Part shown: piece by piece, positions 1 through 5,753 of the stretch | Numbering within the stretch: the first letter of the stretch is position 1 | Layout: each line of letters starts with the position of its first letter | NCBI GenBank assembly: GCA_046086225.1 | Contig: JBJSXF010000182.1 | Span: forward strand, 1 to 5,880 | Origin: JBJSXF01 sp046086225 | GTDB lineage: Bacteria; Actinomycetota; Acidimicrobiia; IMCC26256; PALSA-610 | DNA length: 5,880 bases | Direction of reading: 5' to 3' | The notes under the pieces: model-generated | Database searches by the model: none | What the model was told of the DNA's origin: nothing | What the model saw: only the letters and a program-made list of their open reading frames with translations | Position numbers and translations under genes: made by a program

Positions 1-191
1 CATGAACGGAGGCGGTCGGTACCGGCGTGTGCCCGGAGTATCTGCACCCAGAATCCTCAGAGACCATATGCCGAACACGCCCGGTCGAAGACCGGCGTGA
101 AGATATGGTCCGACCTGCATGGCGACATGCAGAGCCAGGCAGAAATGACCTGGCCCCCGACGTGTACGACACGCCGGCGGTAACAATCGTG
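1..191 (+). ncRNA. Group I self-splicing intron in 23S rRNA, 3' half (5' part outside window)
   Basis: This is a catalytic RNA that should excise itself from the 23S precursor and ligate the exons. The conserved R element is visible around 57-74 (CAGAGACCATATGCCGA) and the S element at 100-111 (AAGATATGGTCC). P7 forms between G60/G62-A68 and T104-C111, with A61 bulged and G62-C110 as the expected guanosine-binding pair. P3' lies near 69-75. P8 is 76-86 with 90-99 (10 bp, one bulged C, GAA loop). J8/7 starts at 100. P9 is a perfect 7-bp stem, 115-121 with 126-132, closed by a GCGA (GNRA) tetraloop. P9.1 is 134-139 with 149-154. A further stem pairs 157-165 with 169-177 with one mismatch. Recognisable 23S resumes at 192, so G191 is the best terminal guanosine, with an uncertainty of 1-2 nt. 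P1-P6 and any homing endonuclease gene would lie upstream, unseen. The subgroup cannot be assigned from this half. Confidence 0.9.
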
Positions 192-485
192 TCGGTCCCT
201 ATCCTCCGTGGGCGTAGGAGATTTGAGAAGGGCTATCCCTAGTACGAGAGGACCGGGATGGACGCAGCTCTCGTGTGCCAGTTGTTCCGCCAGGAGCACG
301 GCTGGTTTGCGACCTGCGGAAGAGATAAGCGCTGAAAGCATCTAAGCGCGAAACTCACTCCGAGATGAGGTCTCCCACCGCGTCAAGCGGGTAAGGCCCC
401 TGGTAGACGACCAGGTTGATAGGCCGGAGGTGTAAGCACGGTGACGTGTTCAGCCGACCGGTACTAATCGGCCGAGGGCTTGATC
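192..485 (+). rRNA. rrl: 23S ribosomal RNA, 3'-terminal exon (partial)
   Basis: This is the last part of domain V and most of domain VI of the large-subunit rRNA. It begins at TCGGTCCCTATC, corresponding to E. coli about 2605 onward. It contains the sarcin-ricin loop AGTACGAGAGGACC at 241-254, the site where elongation factors bind. The conserved GCTGAAAGCATCTAAGCGCG follows at 331-350, then GTTGATAGGCCGG near 416-428 and GGTACTAATCGGCCGAGGG near the end. The 3' end is placed at about 485, after GGCTTGATC, by analogy with the terminal helix that pairs with the 23S 5' end; this is accurate to a few bases. The sequence immediately before 192 is not 23S: the helix 93 segment with the GTGAGACAG consensus is missing because an intron precedes it. 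Confidence 0.95.
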
Positions 486-557
486 GCACGCACACTGTCT
501 AGATGTCTCGTGCTCGCTATGGAGTTCTCACGGTCCGCCGTGACGGACTGAAAGATC
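486..557 (+). other. 23S-5S internal transcribed spacer
   Basis: A 72-nt spacer separates the 23S and 5S genes. It contains no tRNA. A small inverted repeat, CACGG / CCGTG with a TCCG loop, lies at about 529-542 and overlaps an alternative GTCCG / CGGAC pairing. Either could form a hairpin used in precursor processing, but nothing in the sequence proves it. Confidence 0.7.
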
Positions 558-675
558 ACCCGGTGGCCATGGCGGCGGGGACACACCCGTTCCCATTCCG
601 AACACGGCAGTTAAGCCCGCCCGCGCCGATGGTACTTGGAGGTAGACCTCCTGGGAGAGTAGGTCGCCGCCGGGT
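558..675 (+). rRNA. rrf: 5S ribosomal RNA
   Basis: This is the small RNA of the large ribosomal subunit. The terminal helix I pairs ACCCGGTGGC at 558-567 with GCCGCCGGGT at 666-675, with one G-U pair, and this sets both ends and gives the usual length of 118 nt. The loop segment TTCCGAACACGGCAGTTAAGCCC (596-618) and the helix IV/loop E segment GCCGATGGTACTTGG are the family hallmarks. It is followed almost at once by a strong terminator hairpin, so it is the last gene of the rRNA operon. Confidence 0.97.
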
Positions 676-686
676 TTCTTCGCAGA

Positions 687-716
687 ACGACGCCCGCCCT
701 TCGGGGCGGGCGTCGT
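687..716 (+). terminator. rRNA operon terminator hairpin
   Basis: A perfect 13-bp GC-rich stem (ACGACGCCCGCCC at 687-699 with GGGCGGGCGTCGT at 704-716) is capped by a TTCG tetraloop closed by C-G, the very stable cUUCGg type. It starts 11 nt after the 5S end. No T tract follows, which is common in high-GC actinobacteria, so termination may depend on the hairpin alone or on Rho. Confidence 0.9.
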
Positions 717-762
717 CGCGTACGCTCGCCGGTTCCCGAACCTCGAACGAAACGGAATCCCA

Positions 763-2229
763 GTGGACCGACGCAGCTCCCGCCCGGACGACGACCGCGA
801 TCGTCCGGACCGCCCCGAGCGGCGCGGTGGCGCGCCCGGGGCCCGACGGGCCGGTCCGGTAGGCGGCCGCGGCGCCGGCCGGGGATCAGGCGCGGCCCGG
901 AGCGGTGGTGGCGGTCGGGCCGGCGGAGGAACTCGAGCCGGGGGCACCGGGGGAGCGGCGCGGAGCAGTAGCGGTCGAGGAGCGACCGGCGGCGGGGCCC
1001 GGTCCGGTTCGGCCCGGTCAGGCGGGCCGGCGCGTACGGGGGCCGGTTCGTCGCGTTCCGGTGGGAGCGGCCGCAGCGGCGTTGCGCGCGATGCCGGGCG
1101 GCGGGAAGGCCCCGGTGCGCGAACGGGCGGATCGAGCCGGGGCGGAGCAGATCGGGGCGGCGAACGCTCACGGTCCGGAGACCGACGCCCCGGTGGTTCT
1201 CGTGCCGCATCGGGTGGAGACGAGCGGTACGGGCGGAGCGGCGATCGGGAACGCACCGACCGTCCCCGATCCGATCGCCCGCGACCCGACCGGGGGCGCC
1301 CCCCGGCTGATCGGGGCGGAAGTGCCGACCGCAAGCCGGGAGGCCGCGCGCCGTCCCGGAGCGGCACCTCGGGGCGCAGGAGCGGACCCCCGGGCGGCGG
1401 GAAGCGCACCTCGAAGAACACCGACGATCGGAATCCGACCCGGAGCGGCGTCGTCTACCCGAAGCCGAAGTTCCGGCGGACCGACGCCGAGACCCCGGTT
1501 GCGGCCCGCTCCGATCTCCGGAAGGTTCGCCGACCGATGGCCGAGCCCGAGCCGGTCCGGACCCGGGCCGGAGGTGCGGCACGCCCCGCTCCGACCCGGA
1601 GGCGGAAGCGCGTCAACGAGGGTGCGCTCGAGCTCGCTCGCCTTGCCGGCCGGAATGCGGCTCGGGCCGAGGATCAGCTCGCCCGGGCGGCCGAGGCGTA
1701 CACGTCCGGTCGGGAGCGCGACGCCATGAAGCTCCTCCGGCCCTTACGCGACGCGTACCCCGAGGCGGCGGCGGTCCGCGAGCTGCTCGGTCTCTGTCAC
1801 TACCGGATCGCCCAGTACCCGGCGGCGGCCCGGGAGCTCGACGCCTTCGTCGAGCTCACCGGCTCGGTCGAGGATCATCCGGTCCTCATGGACTGCATGC
1901 GGGCGCTCGGGCGTTACCGCCGGATCGACGAGCTCTGGGAGGAGCTCGCCACCGCATCACCGTCGGCCGCACTCGTCACCGAGGGCCGGATCGTGTTGGC
2001 CGGGAGCCGGGCCGATCGGGGTCGGGTTCGCGACGCGATCGAGCTCCTCGAACGACGGTCCGGCGACGTGAGCCGCGTCCGGGAGCATCACCTCCGCCTC
2101 TGGTACGCCCTGGCCGACCTCTACGAGCGTGCCGGGGAGGCAGCCCGGGCCCGGGACCTGTTCACCCGGGTTCGTCGGCACGATGCTGCGTTCGCCGATG
2201 TGGCCGAGCGACTCGCCGCGTTGACGTGA
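763..2229 (+). CDS. TPR-like protein with long Gly/Arg/Ser-rich disordered N-terminus
   Basis: The protein is 488 aa with two very different halves. Residues 1 to about 190 consist almost wholly of G, R, S, A, P, D, T and E; there is no Leu, Ile, Phe, Trp, Cys, His, Asn, Gln or Lys, and RGG/RSG/DRPR-like runs recur. Residues ~191-282 are basic and contain the first lysines. From ~283 to the end it is a soluble alpha-helical solenoid: the segment AEAYTSGRERDAMKLLRPL and the following LLGLCHYRIAQYPAAARELDAF read as tandem TPR repeats (about 309-376), with another TPR-like pair near 440-488. There is no signal peptide or membrane segment. The start is GTG at 763 with a weak GGA six bases upstream. 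An alternative is ATG at 1537, preceded by GGAAGG at 1520-1525 and giving a 230-aa TPR-only protein. The specific function is unknown; RGG-like tails often bind RNA, which is inference here. It lies alone between the rRNA terminator and the ssb-like gene. Confidence 0.85.
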   Translation: MDRRSSRPDDDRDRPDRPERRGGAPGARRAGPVGGRGAGRGSGAARSGGGGRAGGGTRAGGTGGAARSSSGRGATGGGARSGSARSGGPARTGAGSSRSGGSGRSGVARDAGRREGPGARTGGSSRGGADRGGERSRSGDRRPGGSRAASGGDERYGRSGDRERTDRPRSDRPRPDRGRPPADRGGSADRKPGGRAPSRSGTSGRRSGPPGGGKRTSKNTDDRNPTRSGVVYPKPKFRRTDAETPVAARSDLRKVRRPMAEPEPVRTRAGGAARPAPTRRRKRVNEGALELARLAGRNAARAEDQLARAAEAYTSGRERDAMKLLRPLRDAYPEAAAVRELLGLCHYRIAQYPAAARELDAFVELTGSVEDHPVLMDCMRALGRYRRIDELWEELATASPSAALVTEGRIVLAGSRADRGRVRDAIELLERRSGDVSRVREHHLRLWYALADLYERAGEAARARDLFTRVRRHDAAFADVAERLAALT

Positions 2230-2306
2230 TCGTCACACCCGTCTCGTAGCGTCCCGATCGCTTCCCCAGCCGATCCCGTCACCCGCCTGCGGGTGGCCGC
2301 GAAGCC

Positions 2307-2313
2307 GAGGAGG
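2307..2313 (+). promoter_or_regulatory. Shine-Dalgarno site of the ssb-like gene
   Basis: GAGGAGG lies 5 nt before the GTG at 2319. It is the strongest ribosome binding site in the window and decides the start of that gene. Confidence 0.75.
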
Positions 2314-2318
2314 CCCCG

Positions 2319-2810
2319 GTGCGTGACCGTTCCGATCTGCGGGAGGAATCCTCCCGTCCCGACTGCAATCTCGTTCTCCTGATCGGTGCCTGCTCACGCC
2401 CGGTCGTGGTTCGGGAGCTGCCCTCGGGTTCCGAGGTGGCCGAGCTCCAGGTGACGACCCGGGTCGACGGTCTCGCCCGCTCGGTGCCGGTGAGCGTCGA
2501 TGATCCCGCCGCTGCGATCCGTGTCCTCGACGCGGGTGACGAGGTGGCGGTGCTCGGCATCGTCCGTCGGCGCTTCTTCCGGTCGGGCGGGGTGACGGCC
2601 TCACGGGTCGAGGTCGAGGCCCGGGTGGTCGTCGCCCGGAGCGATCGGCGACGCCTCTCCGCGTTGGTTCGGCGAGCGATCGCCGACATCGGGGATCTCG
2701 GCGGGTCTCCGAAGCCGGGATCGGGCGCGACCCGGCGGTACAGTGACCGAGCCCCGTCCCGACGGCGTGACGGGGTCACGCGAGACGCAAAGGCTGGTGG
2801 TCAACGGTGA
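2319..2810 (+). CDS. SSB-like OB-fold protein
   Basis: The protein is 163 aa. Residues ~17-105 follow the pattern of single-stranded DNA-binding proteins: NLVLLIGACSRPVVVRELPSG corresponds to the first OB strands (family N..LiG.l...pevR.t.sG). VAELQVTTR, then VPVSVDDPAAAIRVL, and DEVAVLGIVRRRFF...GVTASRVEVEARVVV correspond to the later strands. The C-terminus (~106-163) is basic and Ser/Arg/Gly rich and lacks the acidic DDDIPF-type tip by which canonical SSB recruits partners. Aromatic DNA-stacking residues are also few. It is therefore probably a diverged, accessory OB-fold protein rather than the replicative SSB, and nucleic-acid binding is inferred. The GTG start has a strong GAGGAGG at 2307-2313. 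Its TGA overlaps the korA GTG by four bases (GTGA), which suggests translational coupling, although a link to KOR function is not obvious. Confidence 0.85.
   Translation: MRDRSDLREESSRPDCNLVLLIGACSRPVVVRELPSGSEVAELQVTTRVDGLARSVPVSVDDPAAAIRVLDAGDEVAVLGIVRRRFFRSGGVTASRVEVEARVVVARSDRRRLSALVRRAIADIGDLGGSPKPGSGATRRYSDRAPSRRRDGVTRDAKAGGQR
2765..2781. repeat. Inverted repeat upstream of korA
   Basis: GCGTGAC and GTCACGC form perfect 7-bp arms around a GGG spacer, inside the 3' end of the ssb-like gene and 25 bp before the korA start. It could be an operator for a dimeric regulator, or a hairpin in the mRNA that modulates korA translation. In GC-rich coding DNA chance is also a fair explanation. Confidence 0.4.
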
Positions 2811-4687
2811 CCGTAGAGGCAGACCCGTCCTCCGACGCGGAGACGCTCGACCGGGTCGTCATCCGGTTCGCGGGCGACTCCGGCGACGGCATGCAGCTCG
2901 TCGGTGACCGGTTCACCGAGCTCTCGGCTGCGTTCGGAAACGACCTTGCGACCCTCCCGAACTTCCCGGCCGAGATCCGGGCCCCGGCCGGGACGATCGC
3001 CGGGGTCTCGTCCTTCCAGGTGCACATCTCGAGCACCGACATCGTCACTCCGGGCGACGCGCCGAACGTGCTCGTCGCGATGAACCCGGCCGCGCTGCGG
3101 GCCAACATGGGCGACCTGCTCCCGGGCACGACGCTCCTCGTCAACGTCGACACGTTCGAGCAGCGCAACCTCGACAAGGCGGGCTACGCCGGGAACCCTC
3201 TCGACGACGACTCCCTCGCCCAGTACCGGGTCTTCGAGGTCCCGATGACCTCCCTCACGATCGAGGCGACGAAGCCCCTCGGGGTCAAGCCCCGCGACGC
3301 CGAGCGCTCGAAGAACTTCTTCGCCCTCGGTCTCCTGTGCTGGATGTACTCCCGGCCGATCGAGCCCCTGCTCGACTGGATCAACCAGCGGTTCGGGCGA
3401 CGCCCCGAGGTGCTCGAGGCCAACCTCGCGGCCTTCCGGGCCGGATTCAACTTCGGCGAGACGACCGAGCTGTTCGACCACCCCTTCCAGGTGAACCCGG
3501 CCCGCCTCCCGGCAGGGGAGTACCGCCAGATCACGGGGAATGTCGCCGCCGCGTACGGGCTCGTCGCCGCGGCGCAGAAGGCGAAGCTTCCGCTGCTCTA
3601 CGCGTCGTATCCGATCACTCCGGCCTCCGACGTGCTGCACGAGCTCTCGAAGCTCAAGTCGTTCGGCGTGAAGACCCTGCAGTGCGAAGACGAGATCTCG
3701 GCGGCCGGAGTCGCGGTCGGCGCCGCGTTCGCGGGCAACCTGGCGGTCACCGGCACGAGCGGCCCCGGTGTCGACCTCAAGTCGGAGACCATGAGCCTGG
3801 CGGTCAGCCTCGAGCTACCGCTCATCCTCCTCGACGTGCAGCGGGGTGGACCCTCGACCGGTCTGCCCACGAAGACCGAGCAGGCCGACCTGCTGCTCGC
3901 CATGTACGGCCGGCACGGCGAGTCGCCCCTGCCGATCGTGGCGGCCCAGTCTCCGGCCGACTGCTTCCACGCCACGTTCGAGGGCGCCCGCATCGCCCTG
4001 AAGTACCGCACGCCGGTGATCGTTCTCACCGACGGCTACCTCGCCAACGGGGCCGAGCCGTGGCTGCTTCCCGACGTCGATGCTCTCCCCGATATCTCGG
4101 TGCCGTTCGCGACCGAGCCGAACCACGGTGACGATTTCTGGCCGTACCTCCGCGACCCCGAGACGCTCGCCCGTCCGTGGGCGATCCCCGGCACGCCCGG
4201 TCTCATGCACCGCGTCGGCGGCATCGAGAAGGAAGACGGAACGGGCAACATCAGCTACGACCCGGCCAACCACGACAAGATGAGCCGCCTGCGGGCCGCG
4301 AAGATCGCCGGCATCGCCGACGACATCGCCCCTGTCGTCGTCGAGGGCTCGCCCGACGCCGATCTGCTCGTCTGCTCGTGGGGTGGCACCTGGGGTGCGA
4401 CCACCGCCGCCGTTCGCAGGGTGCAGAACCGGGGTCGGTCGGTGGCCCACGTCCACTTGCGGCACCTCAACCCGTTCCCGGCCAACCTGGGCGAGGTGCT
4501 CGCCCGCTATCGCCGGGTGCTCGTCCCCGAGTTGAACCTCGGCCAGCTGTCCCGCTTGCTGCGGGCGGAGTATCTGGTCGACGCGGTCAGCTACACCAAG
4601 ATCGCGGGTGTGCCCTTCCGGGCCGCCGAGCTCGAAGCGGAGATCATGAAGATGCTGGACACCGAGACGATGGGGTCGAACTCGTGA
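2807..4687 (+). CDS. korA: 2-oxoacid:ferredoxin oxidoreductase alpha subunit (fused gamma-alpha, KorA type)
   Basis: With KorB this forms a cytoplasmic enzyme that oxidatively decarboxylates a 2-oxoacid, probably 2-oxoglutarate, to acyl-CoA and CO2 while reducing ferredoxin. It can substitute for 2-oxoglutarate dehydrogenase in the TCA cycle. The 626 residues match the fused architecture of Mycobacterium tuberculosis KorA. The gamma domain comes first (about 15-195, with GDSGDGMQLVGDRF at 23-36). The pyrimidine-binding alpha domain follows, with the signature YPITPASD at 268-275, GTSGPGVDLKSE at 316-327 and QRGGPSTGLPT at 345-355. A C-terminal domain II carries LLVCSWGGTWGA and HLNPFP. No frame damage is seen. 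The GTG start overlaps the ssb-like stop (GTGA); an AAAGG lies 13 nt and a GGTGG 6 nt upstream. Its stop overlaps the korB start in the same way. Substrate preference between 2-oxoglutarate and other 2-oxoacids is inferred from the family, not proven. Confidence 0.96.
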   Translation: MTVEADPSSDAETLDRVVIRFAGDSGDGMQLVGDRFTELSAAFGNDLATLPNFPAEIRAPAGTIAGVSSFQVHISSTDIVTPGDAPNVLVAMNPAALRANMGDLLPGTTLLVNVDTFEQRNLDKAGYAGNPLDDDSLAQYRVFEVPMTSLTIEATKPLGVKPRDAERSKNFFALGLLCWMYSRPIEPLLDWINQRFGRRPEVLEANLAAFRAGFNFGETTELFDHPFQVNPARLPAGEYRQITGNVAAAYGLVAAAQKAKLPLLYASYPITPASDVLHELSKLKSFGVKTLQCEDEISAAGVAVGAAFAGNLAVTGTSGPGVDLKSETMSLAVSLELPLILLDVQRGGPSTGLPTKTEQADLLLAMYGRHGESPLPIVAAQSPADCFHATFEGARIALKYRTPVIVLTDGYLANGAEPWLLPDVDALPDISVPFATEPNHGDDFWPYLRDPETLARPWAIPGTPGLMHRVGGIEKEDGTGNISYDPANHDKMSRLRAAKIAGIADDIAPVVVEGSPDADLLVCSWGGTWGATTAAVRRVQNRGRSVAHVHLRHLNPFPANLGEVLARYRRVLVPELNLGQLSRLLRAEYLVDAVSYTKIAGVPFRAAELEAEIMKMLDTETMGSNS

Positions 4688-5493
4688 GCGACGGCAACGG
4701 CGAAGGCGTAGCGGTGAAGCTCGCGCGCAAGGACTTCCAGTCGGACCAGGAGGTGCGCTGGTGTCCCGGGTGCGGTGACTACAGCATCCTCACCGCAGTC
4801 CAGATGCTCCTGCCCGAGCTCGACGTGAAGCCCGAAGAGCTCGTGTTCGTGTCGGGAATCGGGTGTGCCGCCCGGCTGCCGTACTACATGAACACCTACG
4901 GGGTGCACGGCATCCACGGTCGGGCACCGGCGATCGCCACCGGGGTGGCGTTGGCCCGCCCCGACCTCGGGGTGTGGGTGATCGGTGGCGACGGCGACAT
5001 GCTGTCGATCGGTGGGAACCACCTGATCCACGCGTTGCGGCGCAACGTCAACCTGACGATCCTGATGTTCAACAACCAGATCTACGGTCTGACCAAGGGG
5101 CAGTACTCGCCGACCAGCGAGGTGGGCAAGGTCACGAAGTCGACGCCGTACGGGTCGCTCGACCAGCCCTTCAATCCGATCTCGGTCGCGTTGGGGGCCG
5201 AAGCCGGTTTCGTGGCCCGCACCCACGACATGGATCGCAAGCACATGATGGAGACGTTCCGGCGCGCCTACGAGTACCAGGGCGCGTCGTTCGTCGAGGT
5301 GTACCAGAACTGCAACGTCTTCAACGACGGTGCCTTCGACGGCATCCTCACCAAGGACGCCCGGCCCGACATGCTCATCGATCTCGAGCACGGTCAACCG
5401 GTGCGGTTCGGCTCCGAGCAGCAGTTCGGCGTCGTGTTGAACGAGTACGGCGAAGCATCCGTCGCTCGGATCGACGAGGTCGGCATCGAGTGA
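4684..5493 (+). CDS. korB: 2-oxoacid:ferredoxin oxidoreductase beta subunit (KorB), ending at a premature TGA
   Basis: This is the subunit that binds thiamine diphosphate and a [4Fe-4S] cluster and passes electrons to ferredoxin. The 269-residue product has EVRWCPGCGDY at 23-33 (Cys27, Cys30) and GIGCAARLPYY at 58-68 (Cys61). The TPP/Mg motif GGDGDMLSIGGNH is at 101-113, with NNQIYGLTKGQ at 130-140, and YQNCNVFND supplies Cys210, so all four likely cluster cysteines are present. It starts at GTG 4684, inside the korA stop (GTGA overlap). Actinobacterial KorB is usually around 340-370 residues. Here codon 270 is TGA, and the frame continues unchanged to 5718 with family-like sequence, giving 344 codons if read through. 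The catalytic core is intact but the C-terminal tail is missing from the primary product. Mutation, assembly error, readthrough and reinitiation are all open. Confidence 0.93.
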   Translation: MSDGNGEGVAVKLARKDFQSDQEVRWCPGCGDYSILTAVQMLLPELDVKPEELVFVSGIGCAARLPYYMNTYGVHGIHGRAPAIATGVALARPDLGVWVIGGDGDMLSIGGNHLIHALRRNVNLTILMFNNQIYGLTKGQYSPTSEVGKVTKSTPYGSLDQPFNPISVALGAEAGFVARTHDMDRKHMMETFRRAYEYQGASFVEVYQNCNVFNDGAFDGILTKDARPDMLIDLEHGQPVRFGSEQQFGVVLNEYGEASVARIDEVGIE

Positions 5494-5494
5494 G

Positions 5495-5510
5495 TCGTCG
5501 TGCACGACGA
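5495..5510. repeat. Perfect 16-bp palindrome just after the korB TGA
   Basis: TCGTCGTGCACGACGA reads the same on both strands. After a G-G mismatch the pairing continues with the stop codon itself (TGA 5491-5493 with TCG 5512-5514, the outermost pair a G-U). As RNA it would be a 6-bp stem with a UGCA loop plus three outer pairs, sitting directly at the stop. It also encodes the family-conserved VVVHDE, so part of the symmetry may be incidental. Confidence 0.6.
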
Positions 5511-5718
5511 GTCGCGCCCCGACCCCTCGCTCGCGTTCGCGCTGTCCCGTCTGTCCGACCGCCCGGCGATGCCGACCCCGGTGGGCGTCTTCCGCAGCGT
5601 CGAGCGGGAGAGTTACGAGGATGCGGCCCAGCGGCAGATCTACGAGGCGACCGAGAAGGCCGGCCCCGGCGATCTCGCCGCGTTGCTGCGTTCGGCACCC
5701 ACGTGGACGGTCGACTGA
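5500..5718 (+). CDS. C-terminal part of KorB, separated from the main frame by an in-frame TGA
   Basis: This stretch is in the same reading frame as korB, directly after its TGA. It encodes HDESRPDPSLAFALSRLSD, then MPTPVGVFRSVER, and ends with GPGDLAALLRSAPTWTVD, which I recognise as the usual C-terminal region of actinobacterial KorB. It is unlikely to be an independent gene. If translated separately it could start at GTG 5500, six bases after the stop, by reinitiation, giving a 72-aa peptide. No clear Shine-Dalgarno site precedes it other than the purine-rich GAGTGAG at 5488-5494, which is too close. If the TGA is read through, or is an error, these residues complete a 344-aa KorB. The codon composition is continuous with korB, so decay, if any, is recent. 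Confidence 0.8.
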   Translation: MHDESRPDPSLAFALSRLSDRPAMPTPVGVFRSVERESYEDAAQRQIYEATEKAGPGDLAALLRSAPTWTVD

Positions 5719-5731
5719 AGCGACCGGAGGC

Positions 5732-5753
5732 GATCCGGCCCTCGGGTCGGATC
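5732..5753 (+). terminator. Candidate terminator hairpin between convergent genes
   Basis: GATCCGGCC (5732-5740) pairs with GGTCGGATC (5745-5753), a 9-bp stem with one G-U on the + transcript and a CTCG loop. It begins 14 nt after the korB frame ends and overlaps the stop codon of the minus-strand gene. No T tract follows. The location between convergent genes supports a terminator for the kor operon; on the minus transcript the stem has one A-C mismatch. Confidence 0.5.

Noticed and set aside
27..341. Open frames on both strands across the first 340 bases
   Set aside because: They lie across the intron core and 23S exon; the RNA signatures explain the sequence and no protein family is recognisable.
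261..780. Ten-base repeat GACGCAGCTC in the 23S exon and near the start of the TPR gene
   Set aside because: Too short and without flanking similarity; chance match.
503..862. Open frame covering the spacer and 5S gene
   Set aside because: It runs through the 5S rRNA and the terminator hairpin, so it is not a gene.
528..1729. Long minus- and plus-frame alternatives over the Gly/Arg-rich region
   Set aside because: High GC removes stops from all frames. Only the frame beginning at 763 runs into a TPR-like domain and ends at a sensible stop.
2221..2252. Possible promoter for the ssb-like gene: TTGACG at 2221 and TAGCGT at 2247
   Set aside because: The spacing is 20 bp, the -10 is weak, and the -35 lies inside the preceding gene; this is not enough to call.
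2280..2295. 6-bp hairpin CACCCG / CGGGTG between the TPR gene and the ssb-like gene
   Set aside because: Short, with no T tract. It could be a weak terminator or leader hairpin but cannot be told from chance in GC-rich DNA.
2739..2744. TACAGT resembling a TAnnnT -10 box upstream of korA
   Set aside because: No matching -35, and the GTGA overlap already explains korA expression from the operon.
2801..3640. 279-aa open frame on the minus strand opposite korA
   Set aside because: Antisense shadow of a highly conserved enzyme gene, with no recognisable family.
4177..4683. Extended open frame upstream of korB, in frame with it
   Set aside because: It overlaps korA and its translation is Arg/Pro-rich shadow sequence. 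KorB homology begins after the GTG at 4684.
5491..5493. Selenocysteine at the korB TGA
   Set aside because: The downstream hairpin is too short and too close for a bacterial SECIS, and the KOR family is not known to use Sec there.
4591..5505. 304-aa minus-strand open frame opposite korB
   Set aside because: Antisense shadow; the plus strand carries clear TPP and Fe-S motifs.
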